Counted from the first letter of the stretch, positions 20,011 through 28,730 are shown. The stretch is 64,000 nucleotides of DNA from Martinezella dioscoreae (GCF_009176305.1 NZ_BLAJ01000003.1:744001-808000), one strand, 5' to 3'. Made by a program: numbers and translations. Notes: generated by a model from the sequence alone, not told the origin.

Positions 20011-20012
20011 TG

Positions 20013-20373
20013 GCATGCCCCCTCACCCTAACCCTCTCCCCGAGGGGGAGAGGGGACTATTTCGGCATTTGCCTCGGCCCCGTATCCGATGATCGTCAAA
20101 GACAGTTCCCCCTCTCCCCTCGGGGCAGGGGTATCGCATATGAGCGGAGATCGCCGCCGTCCCCCTTCTCCCCATCGGGGAGAAGGTGCCGACAGGCGGA
20201 TGAGGGGGTGCCTGCCAAGACCACCAAAATCCATGAATTCAAATCGATAACCCCCTCGTCCGACCCTTCGGGCCACCTTCTCCCCAAGGGGAGAAGAAGC
20301 TTATGGTGCTCGTCCGCCTCCATATGCGATAGCCCTGCCGCAAGCGGGGAGAGGGCTGGGGTGAGGGGGTGCA
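20013..20373. repeat. RIME-type palindromic repeat cluster (five units)
   Basis: Nearly all of the 388-base gap between livM and the GMC gene is repeat: units at about 20018-20058, 20106-20143, 20161-20215, 20249-20298 and 20322-20371. Two types alternate: one with the hairpin CTTCTCCCC...GGGGAGAAG and tail GGATGAGGGGG, the other with CATATGCGAT...GAGGGTGAGGGG. They match the cluster at 16180-16382. Transcription from livM into the GMC gene must cross these stems. No gene is seen. Confidence 0.85.
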
Positions 20374-20398
20374 CAACAAGTACGCATAGGTTTGATCA

Positions 20399-21382
20399 TT
20401 ACCGCCGATATTCAAACCCCAGCTTCCGTCCCAGCCGCGAGGCATAGAATTCGCCGATAACCCCGCGGCGGAAGAGCAAGACGCAGACCATGAAGACGAT
20501 GCCGGTGATGATGGTGACGGGGAATTCCGAGGTGGCGAGATAGTTTTCCAGCGTCGCCACGAACCCCGCGCCAAAAATCGGGCCGATCAACGTGCCGATG
20601 CCGCCAAGCAAGGTCATGAGAATGACTTCGCCGGACATCTGCCAGGCGACGTCCGTCAGCGTCGCGAACTGGAAGACCAGCGCCTTGACCGCTCCGGCCA
20701 GCCCCGCAAGTGCCGCCGACATGACGAAGGCGCCGAGCTTATAATGCGCGACGGAATAGCCAAGCGAAATCGCCCGCTGCTCGTTCTCGCGGATCGATTT
20801 CAGGATCATGCCGAAGGGCGAATTGATGAAACGCCAGATGATCAGCACGCCGATCAGGAAGATCGCGAGGACGAAATAGTACATGTTGAAGGAGTTGTTG
20901 AGATCGAGGACGCCTAGGAGGTAGCCGCGCGGCACCGACTGAATGCCATCCTCGCCATGGGTAAATGCCGCCTGCAGGCAGAAGAAATAGAACATGTAGG
21001 AGAGCGCCAGCGTGATCATGGCGAAATAGATGCCCTGCCTGCGGATGGCGACGAAGCCCATGACGAGGCCGAGCAGCGACGCGCCGGCGACGCCGATCAG
21101 GATGCCGAGTTCGGGCGGAAGCCCCCACTCCTTCACCGCATGGGCGGTGAAATAAGCGGCCCCGCCGAAGAAGGTGGCATGGCCGAAGGAGAGCAGACCG
21201 GCATAGCCGAGCAGCAGATTGAAGGCGCAAGCGAACAGCGCGAAGCAGAGCACCTTCATGACGAAGATCGGGTAGATGAAGAACGGCGCCCAGATCAGGC
21301 CAACGAGGCCGAGGATCAGCAACAGCTTCCGCACCGAAAGCTTCGGACGCTCCTTGGAACTCAAGCTGATCAATCCAGCCAT
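20399..21382 (-). CDS. livM: Branched-chain amino acid ABC transporter permease LivM
   Basis: This is the second membrane subunit of the Liv-type importer. The 327 residues form about nine to ten helices and carry the family motif NLLLGYAGLLSFGHATFFGGAAYF near residue 57, plus the cytoplasmic coupling region SPFGMILKSIRENEQRAISLGY. A GGGAGG ribosome site precedes the ATG and the gene follows livH by one base. Confidence 0.95.
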   Translation of the reverse strand: MAGLISLSSKERPKLSVRKLLLILGLVGLIWAPFFIYPIFVMKVLCFALFACAFNLLLGYAGLLSFGHATFFGGAAYFTAHAVKEWGLPPELGILIGVAGASLLGLVMGFVAIRRQGIYFAMITLALSYMFYFFCLQAAFTHGEDGIQSVPRGYLLGVLDLNNSFNMYYFVLAIFLIGVLIIWRFINSPFGMILKSIRENEQRAISLGYSVAHYKLGAFVMSAALAGLAGAVKALVFQFATLTDVAWQMSGEVILMTLLGGIGTLIGPIFGAGFVATLENYLATSEFPVTIITGIVFMVCVLLFRRGVIGEFYASRLGRKLGFEYRR

Positions 21383-21383
21383 A

Positions 21384-22271
21384 TCACGCCTCCCGACCGA
21401 AGAGACCCGCGGGCCTCAGAAGCAGCACGATTGCCATGATGACAAAGATGACGATGTTGGAAGCTTCCGGATAGAAGACCTTGGTCAGGCCCTCGGCAAT
21501 CCCAAGCATATAGCCTGTCACGATCGCCCCCATGATCGAGCCCATGCCGCCGACGACCACGACGGCGAAGACGATGATGATCATGTTCGACCCCATCAGC
21601 GGCGAAACCTGATAGATCGGTGCTGCGAGCACCCCGGCGAAGGCGGCAAGCGCGACGCCGAAACCATAGGTCAGCGTCAGGAGCACCGGCACGTTGACGC
21701 CGAAAACCTGGACGAGCGTGGAATTCTCGGTCGCGGCGCGCAGATAAGCGCCAAGCTTGGTCTTTTCGATCAGCAGCCAAGTGCCGATGCAGACGACAAG
21801 CGAGGCAATAACCACCCAGCCGCGATAGACGGGCAGGAACATGAAGCCGATATTTTTTGCTCCCGCCAATTCCGTCGGGACGGCATAGGGCTGGCCGGAG
21901 GAGCCGTAGAGATAGCGGAAGGTCCCTTCGATGGTCAGCGCCATGCCGAAGGTGAAGAGCAAGCCATAGAGCGGGTCGACCCTGTAGAGCCGACGCAGGC
22001 AGAACCGCTCGACCAGCGCGCCAAACAGGCCGACAGTCAGCGGTGCCAAAACGAGGGCCGGCCAATAGCCGATGCCTGTATAGGCGAGCAGCAGATAGGC
22101 GGTGAAGGCGCCGAGCATATAGAGCGCGCCATGGGCGAAATTGATGACCCTGAGCATGCCGAAGATGATCGCGAGGCCAAGGCTCAGCAAGGCGTAGAAG
22201 GAGCCGTTGATCAGCCCGATCAGCAATTGACCGAGAAGAGCCTGGGCGGGGATGCCGAATATCGTCGTCAT
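21384..22271 (-). CDS. livH: Branched-chain amino acid ABC transporter permease LivH
   Basis: The first membrane subunit of the Liv importer has 295 residues with about eight helices; LLIGLINGSFYALLSLGLAIIFGMLRVINFAHGALYMLGAF is the typical LivH start region. The coupling segment LRAATENSTLVQVFGVNV and the late VVVVGGMGSIMGAIV agree with the family. It lies two bases after livF and one before livM, so the transporter genes are a single transcription unit. Confidence 0.95.
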   Translation of the reverse strand: MTTIFGIPAQALLGQLLIGLINGSFYALLSLGLAIIFGMLRVINFAHGALYMLGAFTAYLLLAYTGIGYWPALVLAPLTVGLFGALVERFCLRRLYRVDPLYGLLFTFGMALTIEGTFRYLYGSSGQPYAVPTELAGAKNIGFMFLPVYRGWVVIASLVVCIGTWLLIEKTKLGAYLRAATENSTLVQVFGVNVPVLLTLTYGFGVALAAFAGVLAAPIYQVSPLMGSNMIIIVFAVVVVGGMGSIMGAIVTGYMLGIAEGLTKVFYPEASNIVIFVIMAIVLLLRPAGLFGREA

Positions 22272-22273
22272 GC

Positions 22274-22975
22274 TCAGACCCCCAGAACCTTGTGCAGCAT
22301 ATCCATGCGCTCGGAGAGTTCGTCGACCGGGAATTCCGAGACCATCTGGCCGTGATCCATCACATAGAAGCGATCGGCGATGCGGCTGGCAAAGCGGAAA
22401 TTCTGCTCGACGAGCAATATGGTCATGCCGCGGCCTTTCAGCTTCTGCAGGACTTCGCCGATGCGCTGAACGATGACCGGGGCAAGGCCCTCGGTCGGTT
22501 CGTCAAGCAGCAGCATACGGACGCCGGTGCGCAGGATGCGGGCCATGGCGAGCATCTGCTGCTCGCCGCCGGAGAGCCTTGTACCGATACTATTGCGCCG
22601 CTCATGCAGGTTTGGAAATAGCTCGAAGATCTCGTCGAGCGTCATGCCGCCTGCCGCCACGACCGGCGGCAGCATCAGGTTTTCATAGACGCTGAGCGTG
22701 GAAAATATGCCGCGCTCTTCCGGCACGAAGCCGATACCCTGATGTGCCGTCTTGTGCAGCGGCACCTGCATCATGTCCTTGCCGGCAAAGGTGACCCTGC
22801 CCTTGCGGGCGCGGACGATGCCGACGATGGTGCGCAATGTCGTCGTCTTGCCGACGCCGTTGCGGCCGAGGATGGTAACGGTTTCCCCCTCGCCCACACG
22901 CATGTCGACGCCATGCAGGATGTGACTTTCACCATACCAGGCATTGAGGTCCTGAACGTCCAGAAGCGGCGCCAT
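22274..22975 (-). CDS. livF: Branched-chain amino acid ABC transporter ATP-binding protein LivF
   Basis: This 233-residue ATPase has Walker A GRNGVGKTT, signature LSGGEQQMLAMARIL, Walker B MLLLDEPTEGLAP and the H-loop-equivalent VEQN, where Gln/Asn-containing VEQN is typical for LivF. The start is ATG 22975, seven bases after GGAGGAGG; a TTG two codons upstream overlaps the livG stop but is less likely. It energises import together with LivG. Confidence 0.95.
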   Translation of the reverse strand: MAPLLDVQDLNAWYGESHILHGVDMRVGEGETVTILGRNGVGKTTTLRTIVGIVRARKGRVTFAGKDMMQVPLHKTAHQGIGFVPEERGIFSTLSVYENLMLPPVVAAGGMTLDEIFELFPNLHERRNSIGTRLSGGEQQMLAMARILRTGVRMLLLDEPTEGLAPVIVQRIGEVLQKLKGRGMTILLVEQNFRFASRIADRFYVMDHGQMVSEFPVDELSERMDMLHKVLGV

Positions 22976-22977
22976 CG

Positions 22978-23760
22978 TCAAGCCTCCTCCGTGCCCATAT
23001 AGGCTTCGCGGACGCGCGGGTCTTTGCTGACCGTCGCATAATCGCCCTGGGCCAGGATTTCGCCGCGCTGCAGCACGGTGACATGATGGCAGATATCGGC
23101 AACGACCGAGAGATTGTGCTCCACCATGAGCACAGCCCTGTCGCGCGCCACATCTCGGATGATGGCGGAAACGGTGTTTACGTCCTCCAGCCCCATGCCG
23201 GCCATCGGCTCGTCGAGCAGCAGCACCTTCGGGTCGAGCGCAAGCGTCGTCGCGATCTCCAGCACGCGCTTGCGGCCATAGGAAAGATCGGCTGCTACGG
23301 CATCACGCTCCTTCGAGAGACCCACTGAGGCGATGAGCTGTTCGGCGCGGGCATTGAGGCTATCGAGAGCGGATAGCGGCCGCCAGAACTGGTGGGCGAG
23401 ATTGTTCGGCCGCTGCAAGGCAACACGAACATTGTCCAGCACCGTCAGATGCGGGAAGACGGCGGAAATCTGGAAGGAGCGCACGAGACCCATGCGCGCG
23501 ACCTTGTCGGGCCTCGTCTTGGTGATATCGGTGCCGAGTAGCGTGATCGTGCCGTGCGTCGGCTGCAGGAACTTGGTGAGCAAGTTGAACACCGTCGTCT
23601 TGCCAGCGCCGTTCGGGCCGATCAGCGCGTGGACCTGGGCGTGATGTACGTCGAGATCAACATTCTTGACGGCGGTAAAGCCGCCGAAATCGCGGCGCAG
23701 TCCCCGGGCGGACAAAACCACCCGGGGCTCTTCATGCGGATATGTCGCGGACATCGCCAT
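22978..23760 (-). CDS. livG: Branched-chain amino acid ABC transporter ATP-binding protein LivG
   Basis: The second ATPase of the importer has about 260 residues with Walker A GPNGAGKTT, the LivG-specific GLVRSFQISAVFPHLTVLDNV, signature LSYGRKRVLEIATTLA, Walker B VLLLDEPMAGM and H-loop VEHNLSV. The start is uncertain among TTG 23772, ATG 23760 and ATG 23754; ATG 23760 has GGAAC upstream. It begins about 15 bases after the binding-protein stop. Confidence 0.94.
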   Translation of the reverse strand: MAMSATYPHEEPRVVLSARGLRRDFGGFTAVKNVDLDVHHAQVHALIGPNGAGKTTVFNLLTKFLQPTHGTITLLGTDITKTRPDKVARMGLVRSFQISAVFPHLTVLDNVRVALQRPNNLAHQFWRPLSALDSLNARAEQLIASVGLSKERDAVAADLSYGRKRVLEIATTLALDPKVLLLDEPMAGMGLEDVNTVSAIIRDVARDRAVLMVEHNLSVVADICHHVTVLQRGEILAQGDYATVSKDPRVREAYMGTEEA

Positions 23761-23775
23761 GAGCTGTTCCAAGCC

Positions 23776-24984
23776 CTATTGCTTGACGAGGTCGCAGCCG
23801 CTCTTGGCGGGATCGATATAGGCTTCCTTACCCGGGATCGTCGCCAGCACGTTGAAGTAATCCCACGGCTCCTTGCTCTCTTCGGGCTTCTTGACCTGCA
23901 GCAGATACATGTCGTGGATCATGCGGCCGTTGGCGCCGACCGTACCGCCGCGGCCGAAGAAATCATCAACCGGCATCTCATGCAGCTGCTTGGCAACGGC
24001 CTCGGTGTCATCCGTGCCGGCCTTCTGCACGGCCTTCAGATATTGCATCACGGCGGAATAGGTGCCGGCATGGATCATGTTCGGCATCTTGCCGGTGCGG
24101 GCAAAGAAGCGCTTGCCGAATTCGCGGCTCTTGTCGTCGAGGTTCCAGTAATAGCCTTCGGTCAGCGTCAGCCCTTGCGCCGCCTGCAGGCCGAGGCCGT
24201 GGACTTCAGCGAGCGTGAAGAGCAGCGCCGCCAGATGCTGGCCGCCCTGGGTGATGCCGAATTCCGAGGCCTGCTTGATGGCATTCGAGGTGTCGAGGCC
24301 GGCATTGGCAAGGCCGATGACCTTGGCGCCAGACGACTGTGCCTGCAGCAGGAAAGACGAGAAATCATTGGTCGACAGCGGATGGCGGACGGAGCCAAGC
24401 ACCTTACCGCCGCTTGCCTTGACGAAATCGCTGGTCTGCTGCTCGAGCGAGTAGCCGAAAGCATAGTCCGCCGTCAGGAAGAACCATGTGTCGCCACCCT
24501 GCTTGACGAGCGCGCCGCCGGTACCGACGGCCAGGGCATGCGTGTCATAGGCCCAGTGGAAGCCATAGGGCGAGCATTGCTTGCCGGTGAGATCGGTGGT
24601 CGCGGCGCCGGTGACGATATCGATCTTCTTCTTTTCCTTGGCGACCGCCTGCACGGCGAGCGCGACCGACGAGGTCGTCAGCTCCATGATGGCATCGACC
24701 TTGTCCTGGTCGTACCATTGGCGGGCGATGTTGGAGGCGATATCGGGCTTGTTCTGGTGGTCGGCATCGACGATCTCGATCGGCACACCTAGAACCTTGC
24801 CGCCGAAATCCTCGGCGGCCATCTTGGCGGCCGCTACCGACGACTTGCCGCCGAAATCCGCATAGACTCCGGACTGATCGTTCAGAATGCCGATCTTGAC
24901 GACACCATCGGATGGGCCGGCGGCGAAGGCCGCGGTGCCGGCTGCAAGCAGAAATGCAAGGGATGCAATAAGACTCTTTCGCAT
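23776..24984 (-). CDS. Liv-type periplasmic substrate-binding protein
   Basis: This is the first gene of the transporter operon. ATG 24984 is preceded by GGAGAGG and gives a clear signal peptide (MRKSLIASLAFLLAAGTAAFA) followed by a Peripla_BP_6 fold (VVKIGILNDQSGVYADFGG; YDTHALAVGTGGALVKQGG). The mature protein captures a branched-chain amino acid, a short amide or a related ligand for the LivGFHM channel. Length 402 residues. The frame is open far upstream, but that part is antisense to the LysR gene. A LysR-type half-palindrome lies 34-53 bases upstream. Confidence 0.94.
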   Translation of the reverse strand: MRKSLIASLAFLLAAGTAAFAAGPSDGVVKIGILNDQSGVYADFGGKSSVAAAKMAAEDFGGKVLGVPIEIVDADHQNKPDIASNIARQWYDQDKVDAIMELTTSSVALAVQAVAKEKKKIDIVTGAATTDLTGKQCSPYGFHWAYDTHALAVGTGGALVKQGGDTWFFLTADYAFGYSLEQQTSDFVKASGGKVLGSVRHPLSTNDFSSFLLQAQSSGAKVIGLANAGLDTSNAIKQASEFGITQGGQHLAALLFTLAEVHGLGLQAAQGLTLTEGYYWNLDDKSREFGKRFFARTGKMPNMIHAGTYSAVMQYLKAVQKAGTDDTEAVAKQLHEMPVDDFFGRGGTVGANGRMIHDMYLLQVKKPEESKEPWDYFNVLATIPGKEAYIDPAKSGCDLVKQ

Positions 24985-25017
24985 ATCCTCTCCTCCCAGA
25001 GATTTGGCAAAAACGAA

Positions 25018-25037
25018 TCTGTTCAAAATTGGCCAGC
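25018..25037. promoter_or_regulatory. Imperfect second copy of the LysR-type operator
   Basis: TCTGTTCA at 25018-25025, four bases (AAAT), then TGGCCAG matches in geometry and in the left arm the perfect palindrome at 25128-25147. It lies 34 bases upstream of the binding-protein start, so it may be where the divergent LysR regulator controls the transporter operon. Confidence 0.5.
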
Positions 25038-25127
25038 CGTTTTCCTCAAAACGGCTTTTCCCGATAGGCAAGATCACGGAATTCGCGCGTTGACGCAAGT
25101 CGCGATTGCAACTAATTCCAAACAAGG

Positions 25128-25147
25128 TCTGTTCATTTTTGAACAGA
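25128..25147. promoter_or_regulatory. Perfect palindrome, putative LysR operator
   Basis: TCTGTTCA-TTTT-TGAACAGA is a perfect 8-4-8 inverted repeat that satisfies T-N11-A. It ends 9 bases before the LysR start codon and abuts its ribosome site, as expected of an autoregulatory site. Confidence 0.65.
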
Positions 25148-25156
25148 GGGGGAGGC

Positions 25157-26083
25157 ATGAAGCGCACGCCGCATTTTACCTGGGACGATCTGCAGTTCTT
25201 CCTCGCCGTTGCGCGAACGGGGCAACTTTCGACTGCGGCGCGACAGCTGCGTACCAGCCATGCCACGGTCTCGCGCCGTATCGACCGGCTGGAATTCGCC
25301 TTGAAGGTCAAGCTCTTCGAGCGCAATCCGCGCGGCTACATGCTGACCGGAATGGGGCAGCGCTTCGTCGACACGGCCGAAAGAATGGAGCAGGAAACCG
25401 AGCGTCTGCGGACCGACCTTTCGACGGGATCGGCAGCCCAAGGCGGCGTGGTGCGCATCAGTGCGCCGGAGGGATTTTCCAATTTCTTCTTCACCGGCGT
25501 TCTGCCGGAATTCACTGCGAAACATCCGAACATTTCGCTGGAGCTAATCACCATCCAGCAGATCATGTCGCTCTCGCGCAAGGAAGCCGACATCGTCGTG
25601 GTGCTCGACCCGCCAAAGGCGGGACCCTACTTCACCGAAAAACTGACAGACTATCATCTGCAGGTCTACGGATCGCGCGATTACCTTGCCCGCCATCCGC
25701 CGATCGAAAGCCGCGACGATCTGCCTGACTTCACCTTCATCGGCTATATCGAGGATATGATCTTTGCGCCGGGCCTGGACTATCTCGATGACGTCCATCC
25801 GCGCATCAGGCCGCAATTCCAGAGCTCGAGCATCTTTGCGCAGTTGACGGCGACGAAGAATGGCCAGGGGCTGTGCGTACTGCCGTTCTTCATCGCCGGC
25901 AAACATCCGGATCTGCAGGTCGTGCTACCACATGAGGTGGATCTCAGGCGCCACTACTGGATCACCTGCCACCGCGATCTGCGCCAATCGCCACGCGTGC
26001 GCACCGTCATTGACTTCCTGGCGGAAGCCGTGCGCAAGAATGCTTCAGCCTTTCTGGGTCCCTGGAGAAAAACCGAGAACTGA
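25157..26083 (+). CDS. LysR-family transcriptional regulator
   Basis: The 308-residue regulator begins at ATG 25157 after a GGGGGAGG ribosome site. The N-terminal winged helix is plain (WDDLQFFLAVARTGQLSTAARQLRTSHATVSRRIDRLEFALKVKLFER) and is followed by a periplasmic-binding-protein-like effector domain. It is divergent from the Liv binding-protein gene, 172 bases away, with a palindrome in front of each gene, so it probably controls the transporter operon and itself. The inducer is unknown. Confidence 0.92.
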   Translation: MKRTPHFTWDDLQFFLAVARTGQLSTAARQLRTSHATVSRRIDRLEFALKVKLFERNPRGYMLTGMGQRFVDTAERMEQETERLRTDLSTGSAAQGGVVRISAPEGFSNFFFTGVLPEFTAKHPNISLELITIQQIMSLSRKEADIVVVLDPPKAGPYFTEKLTDYHLQVYGSRDYLARHPPIESRDDLPDFTFIGYIEDMIFAPGLDYLDDVHPRIRPQFQSSSIFAQLTATKNGQGLCVLPFFIAGKHPDLQVVLPHEVDLRRHYWITCHRDLRQSPRVRTVIDFLAEAVRKNASAFLGPWRKTEN

Positions 26084-26095
26084 GATCGCTTCAGG

Positions 26096-27133
26096 CTATA
26101 GCGTGCTCGGGGCAGCATAGATCTTGCCGAGCCCGGCAGCATCGAAGCTCGCCCGCTCGACGAGGCGAAGCTCCCAATCCAGCGACGAACGCACGATCGT
26201 TTCCAAGCTGTCGTGTTTTGGAACCCAGCCCAGTTCGCGACGAGCAAGCGTCGCGTCCGCGACAATGCTCGCCATATCGCCGGCCCGGCGCGGAGCGATA
26301 TGGATGCGGAAGGAACGGCCATGGATGCGCATGACCATGTTGAGCACGTCAAGCACGGAGTAACCGTGGCCATAGCCACAATTGGCAACCAGCGAGCGGC
26401 CGCCATCGCGCAGATGGCGCAAGGCCACGAGATGCGCCTCAACAAGATCGCTCACGTGGATGTAGTCGCGCACGCCGGTGCCGTCATGTGTCGCGTAATC
26501 CGTGCCATAGATATCCACTTGACGGCGGCGGCCGAGGGCCGCTTCGCAGGCGACCTTGATGAGGTGGGTGGCGCCGTCGGTCGACTGACCTGCCCGCCCT
26601 TCGGGATCCGCGCCGGCGACATTGAAATAACGCAGCGCCACATAGCGGAAATCATAGGCCGCGGCGGCATCGCGCAGCATCAGCTCGGACATGAGCTTGG
26701 ATTGACCATAGGGGGATTCAGGCCGCAACGGCACATCTTCGCTAACCGGTCGATCCGCGGGCTGCTGACCATAGACGGCAGCGGTGGACGAAAAGACGAA
26801 ATAGCGGATGCCGGCCCTGACGGCGGCGCTCATCAGGGCGCGGGTCTTGCCGGTGTTGTTTTCGTAATAGGCAAGAGGGTCCTCGATCGACATCGGCACG
26901 ACGGCAGAGCCAGCGAAATGGATGATGGCTTCTATATCGTTCTCGGCGAAAATCGTTTTGAGCAGCGCCTCGTCAGCGACATCGCCGAGATAGAAGCGGG
27001 CCGCGGGGGGCACTGCCCAGCGAAAGCCCGTGGAAAGGCAATCGAGAACAACAACGTCCTCGCCTGCGTCAAGCAATCTCCAGACCATGTGGCTGCCGAT
27101 ATAGCCGGCTCCGCCCGTCACCAAGACAGTCAT
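26096..27133 (-). CDS. galE: UDP-glucose 4-epimerase
   Basis: GalE interconverts UDP-glucose and UDP-galactose for exopolysaccharide and LPS synthesis. The 345-residue short-chain dehydrogenase/reductase has the NAD+ motif VTGGAGYIGSHMVWRLL, catalytic Ser in FSSTAAVYG, Tyr-x3-Lys in SPYGQSK, and the late RYFNVAGADPEG and RPGDMAS-like RRAGDMASIVAD. ATG 27133 is preferred over a TTG six codons upstream. It is convergent with LysR, with only 12 bases between. Confidence 0.92.
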   Translation of the reverse strand: MTVLVTGGAGYIGSHMVWRLLDAGEDVVVLDCLSTGFRWAVPPAARFYLGDVADEALLKTIFAENDIEAIIHFAGSAVVPMSIEDPLAYYENNTGKTRALMSAAVRAGIRYFVFSSTAAVYGQQPADRPVSEDVPLRPESPYGQSKLMSELMLRDAAAAYDFRYVALRYFNVAGADPEGRAGQSTDGATHLIKVACEAALGRRRQVDIYGTDYATHDGTGVRDYIHVSDLVEAHLVALRHLRDGGRSLVANCGYGHGYSVLDVLNMVMRIHGRSFRIHIAPRRAGDMASIVADATLARRELGWVPKHDSLETIVRSSLDWELRLVERASFDAAGLGKIYAAPSTL

Positions 27134-27313
27134 TCTTCGCGTCCCCGCCAAGTCTTATCGGCGATATATGAGGCCGCTTCCCCTGCGAAATTGATTAAAA
27201 GCCGGAGGTGGGGCGGGAAAGATTGCGGGAATGGTTAGAGGGGGCTTTCGCAGTTTGATTGGATTTTATGGATTGGGTGTGCGACGGCAATTTTTGTGGA
27301 CTTGGAGAGTATT

Positions 27314-27364
27314 CACCCCCCTCTGTCACTTCGTGACATCTCCCCCACAAGGGGGGAGATTGGT
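27314..27364. repeat. CTGTCAC...GTGACA-type palindromic repeat, unit 1
   Basis: This unit contains CCCCCCTCTGTCAC, a short loop, GTGACAT, then a second hairpin CTCCCCC-ACAA-GGGGGGAG. It is a different family from the CTTCTCCCC repeats. An inverted copy lies at 27450-27504 and a shorter derivative at 47563-47596. Confidence 0.8.
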
Positions 27365-27449
27365 AACCTGTAGCACCAACCTACCTTAAACCAACTTCGT
27401 ATCCGCAGAGAGTGAAGCGGATTGTATTGTTAAGGGCGGCTGCAAACTC

Positions 27450-27504
27450 CCAACGATCTCCACCCTTGTGGGGGAGATGTCGCGATAGCGACAGAGGGGG
27501 GTAT
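27450..27504. repeat. CTGTCAC-type palindromic repeat, unit 2 (inverted)
   Basis: This is the reverse-complement arrangement of the 27314-27364 unit: CTCCACCCTTGTGGGGGAG followed by ATGTCGCGATAGCGACAGAGGGGGG, with the inner GTGACA stem changed to TCGCGATAGCGA by compensating changes. The two units flank about 85 bases. Confidence 0.8.
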
Positions 27505-27563
27505 CAAAGGTGAGGCAAGCGAGAGGATGCCTTTCGATCGTGGAGCCGGTCGAAGCGAAGCCC

Positions 27564-28730
27564 TCACAAACTCAAAATATACTGGCTCAACCTTTCCGCG
27601 GCATCCGCCACCTGCACCGGATCGCGCAGGAAGCAGGCGCGCATGAACAGCTCTCCGCCCAAACCGAAGGCCGTTCCGGGTGCTAGGCCGACGCCGGTCT
27701 TATCGACGATGTCAATGGCGGCCTTGCGGCTGTCGGTGACGCCGTCGATCCTGAGGAAGGAATAGAGCGCGCCATCCGGCTTCAGCGTCTGCACGCGATT
27801 GGTGGCGATCAGCGCGTCGCAGAGGATCTCGCGCGAGCGAGTGGCCTTTTCGATATTGGAGCGAACGAAATCATCGCCCTCGTTCAGCGCTGCAACCGCG
27901 CCTCTCTGCATGAACTGCGCGACGCCCGAGGTCGAATATTGCACGAGGTTTTCGATCACCTGCCCGAGCTCGGCCGGTGCGACGATCCAGCCGACACGCC
28001 AGCCGGTCATTGACCAGTTCTTCGAGAAGGAATTGACGAAGAGGATCTTGTCGTCGGCTTCCTTGACATCCAGGAAGCTCGGCGCGCGTCCGCCGGCATA
28101 GTAATAGAGCGCATAGATTTCATCGGCCATGATCCAGAGATCATGCTTGCGCGCCAGGGCGAGGATATCGCGAAGATCCTGATGGGTCGCCGTCCAGCCT
28201 GTGGGGTTGGATGGGGTATTGATGAAGAGGCCCTTGGTCTTCGGCGTAATCGCCCCTTCCAGCCGGTTGAGATCGAGCGACCATTTGCCGTGCTCAAACT
28301 GTAAGGGTACGGCGACGGAACGGGCGCCTGCGATCTCGAGCGCCGCAGCAATGTTCGGCCAGGCGGGCGACAGATAGACCATCTCGTCGCCGGGAGCGGT
28401 GATCGCCTGCACGGACAGCTGGATCGCCTGCATGCCGGAGCCGACGACATAGAAATTCTCCATCGGCAGCGAGGTGCCGAAATGCCGGCCATAATAATCG
28501 GCGAGCGCCTGACGCAGCTCGGGAATACCGCGCTGCCAGGTGTAAAAGGTTTCGCCGGCGTTGAGCGAGGCCATGGCGGCGCGGTTGATGAAATCCGGCG
28601 TCGGCAGATCGCCCTCACCGACCCAGAGTGGCAGCAGGCCCTCACGGCCGCGGGCATAGTTGACAACTTCCACGATCCCGCTTTCGGGTGCTGCGAGCGC
28701 GCGTGGGCTGAGGCTATCTAGTATCGACAT
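27564..28730 (-). CDS. PLP-dependent aminotransferase, class I/II
   Basis: The 388-residue fold-type I aminotransferase shows VGEGDLPTPDFI, the PLP-phosphate region GSGMQAIQL, NTPSNPTGW, the cofactor Asp/Tyr in MADEIYALYYY, and the Schiff-base lysine in SFSKNWSMTGWRVGW. The family transaminates aspartate, aromatic or other amino acids; the exact substrate cannot be fixed. ATG 28730 is chosen because GGAG lies 7 bases upstream; an earlier in-frame start at 28775 lacks one. It is downstream of mscL on the same strand but separated by a terminator. Confidence 0.9.
   Translation of the reverse strand: MSILDSLSPRALAAPESGIVEVVNYARGREGLLPLWVGEGDLPTPDFINRAAMASLNAGETFYTWQRGIPELRQALADYYGRHFGTSLPMENFYVVGSGMQAIQLSVQAITAPGDEMVYLSPAWPNIAAALEIAGARSVAVPLQFEHGKWSLDLNRLEGAITPKTKGLFINTPSNPTGWTATHQDLRDILALARKHDLWIMADEIYALYYYAGGRAPSFLDVKEADDKILFVNSFSKNWSMTGWRVGWIVAPAELGQVIENLVQYSTSGVAQFMQRGAVAALNEGDDFVRSNIEKATRSREILCDALIATNRVQTLKPDGALYSFLRIDGVTDSRKAAIDIVDKTGVGLAPGTAFGLGGELFMRACFLRDPVQVADAAERLSQYILSL

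Larger units (their letters stand above)
27134..27563. other. Intergenic region carrying two inverted repeat units
   Basis: About 430 bases separate galE and the aminotransferase gene. Apart from the two repeat units listed separately (27314-27364 and 27450-27504), the stretch is comparatively AT-rich (for example 27240-27300) and contains no frame with protein-like composition. The galE promoter must lie in its left part, but I could not assign it. Confidence 0.6.

Noticed and set aside
20013-20373. CRISPR-like array
   Set aside because: The repeats are palindromic, occur in both orientations and at irregular spacing, and there are no cas genes.
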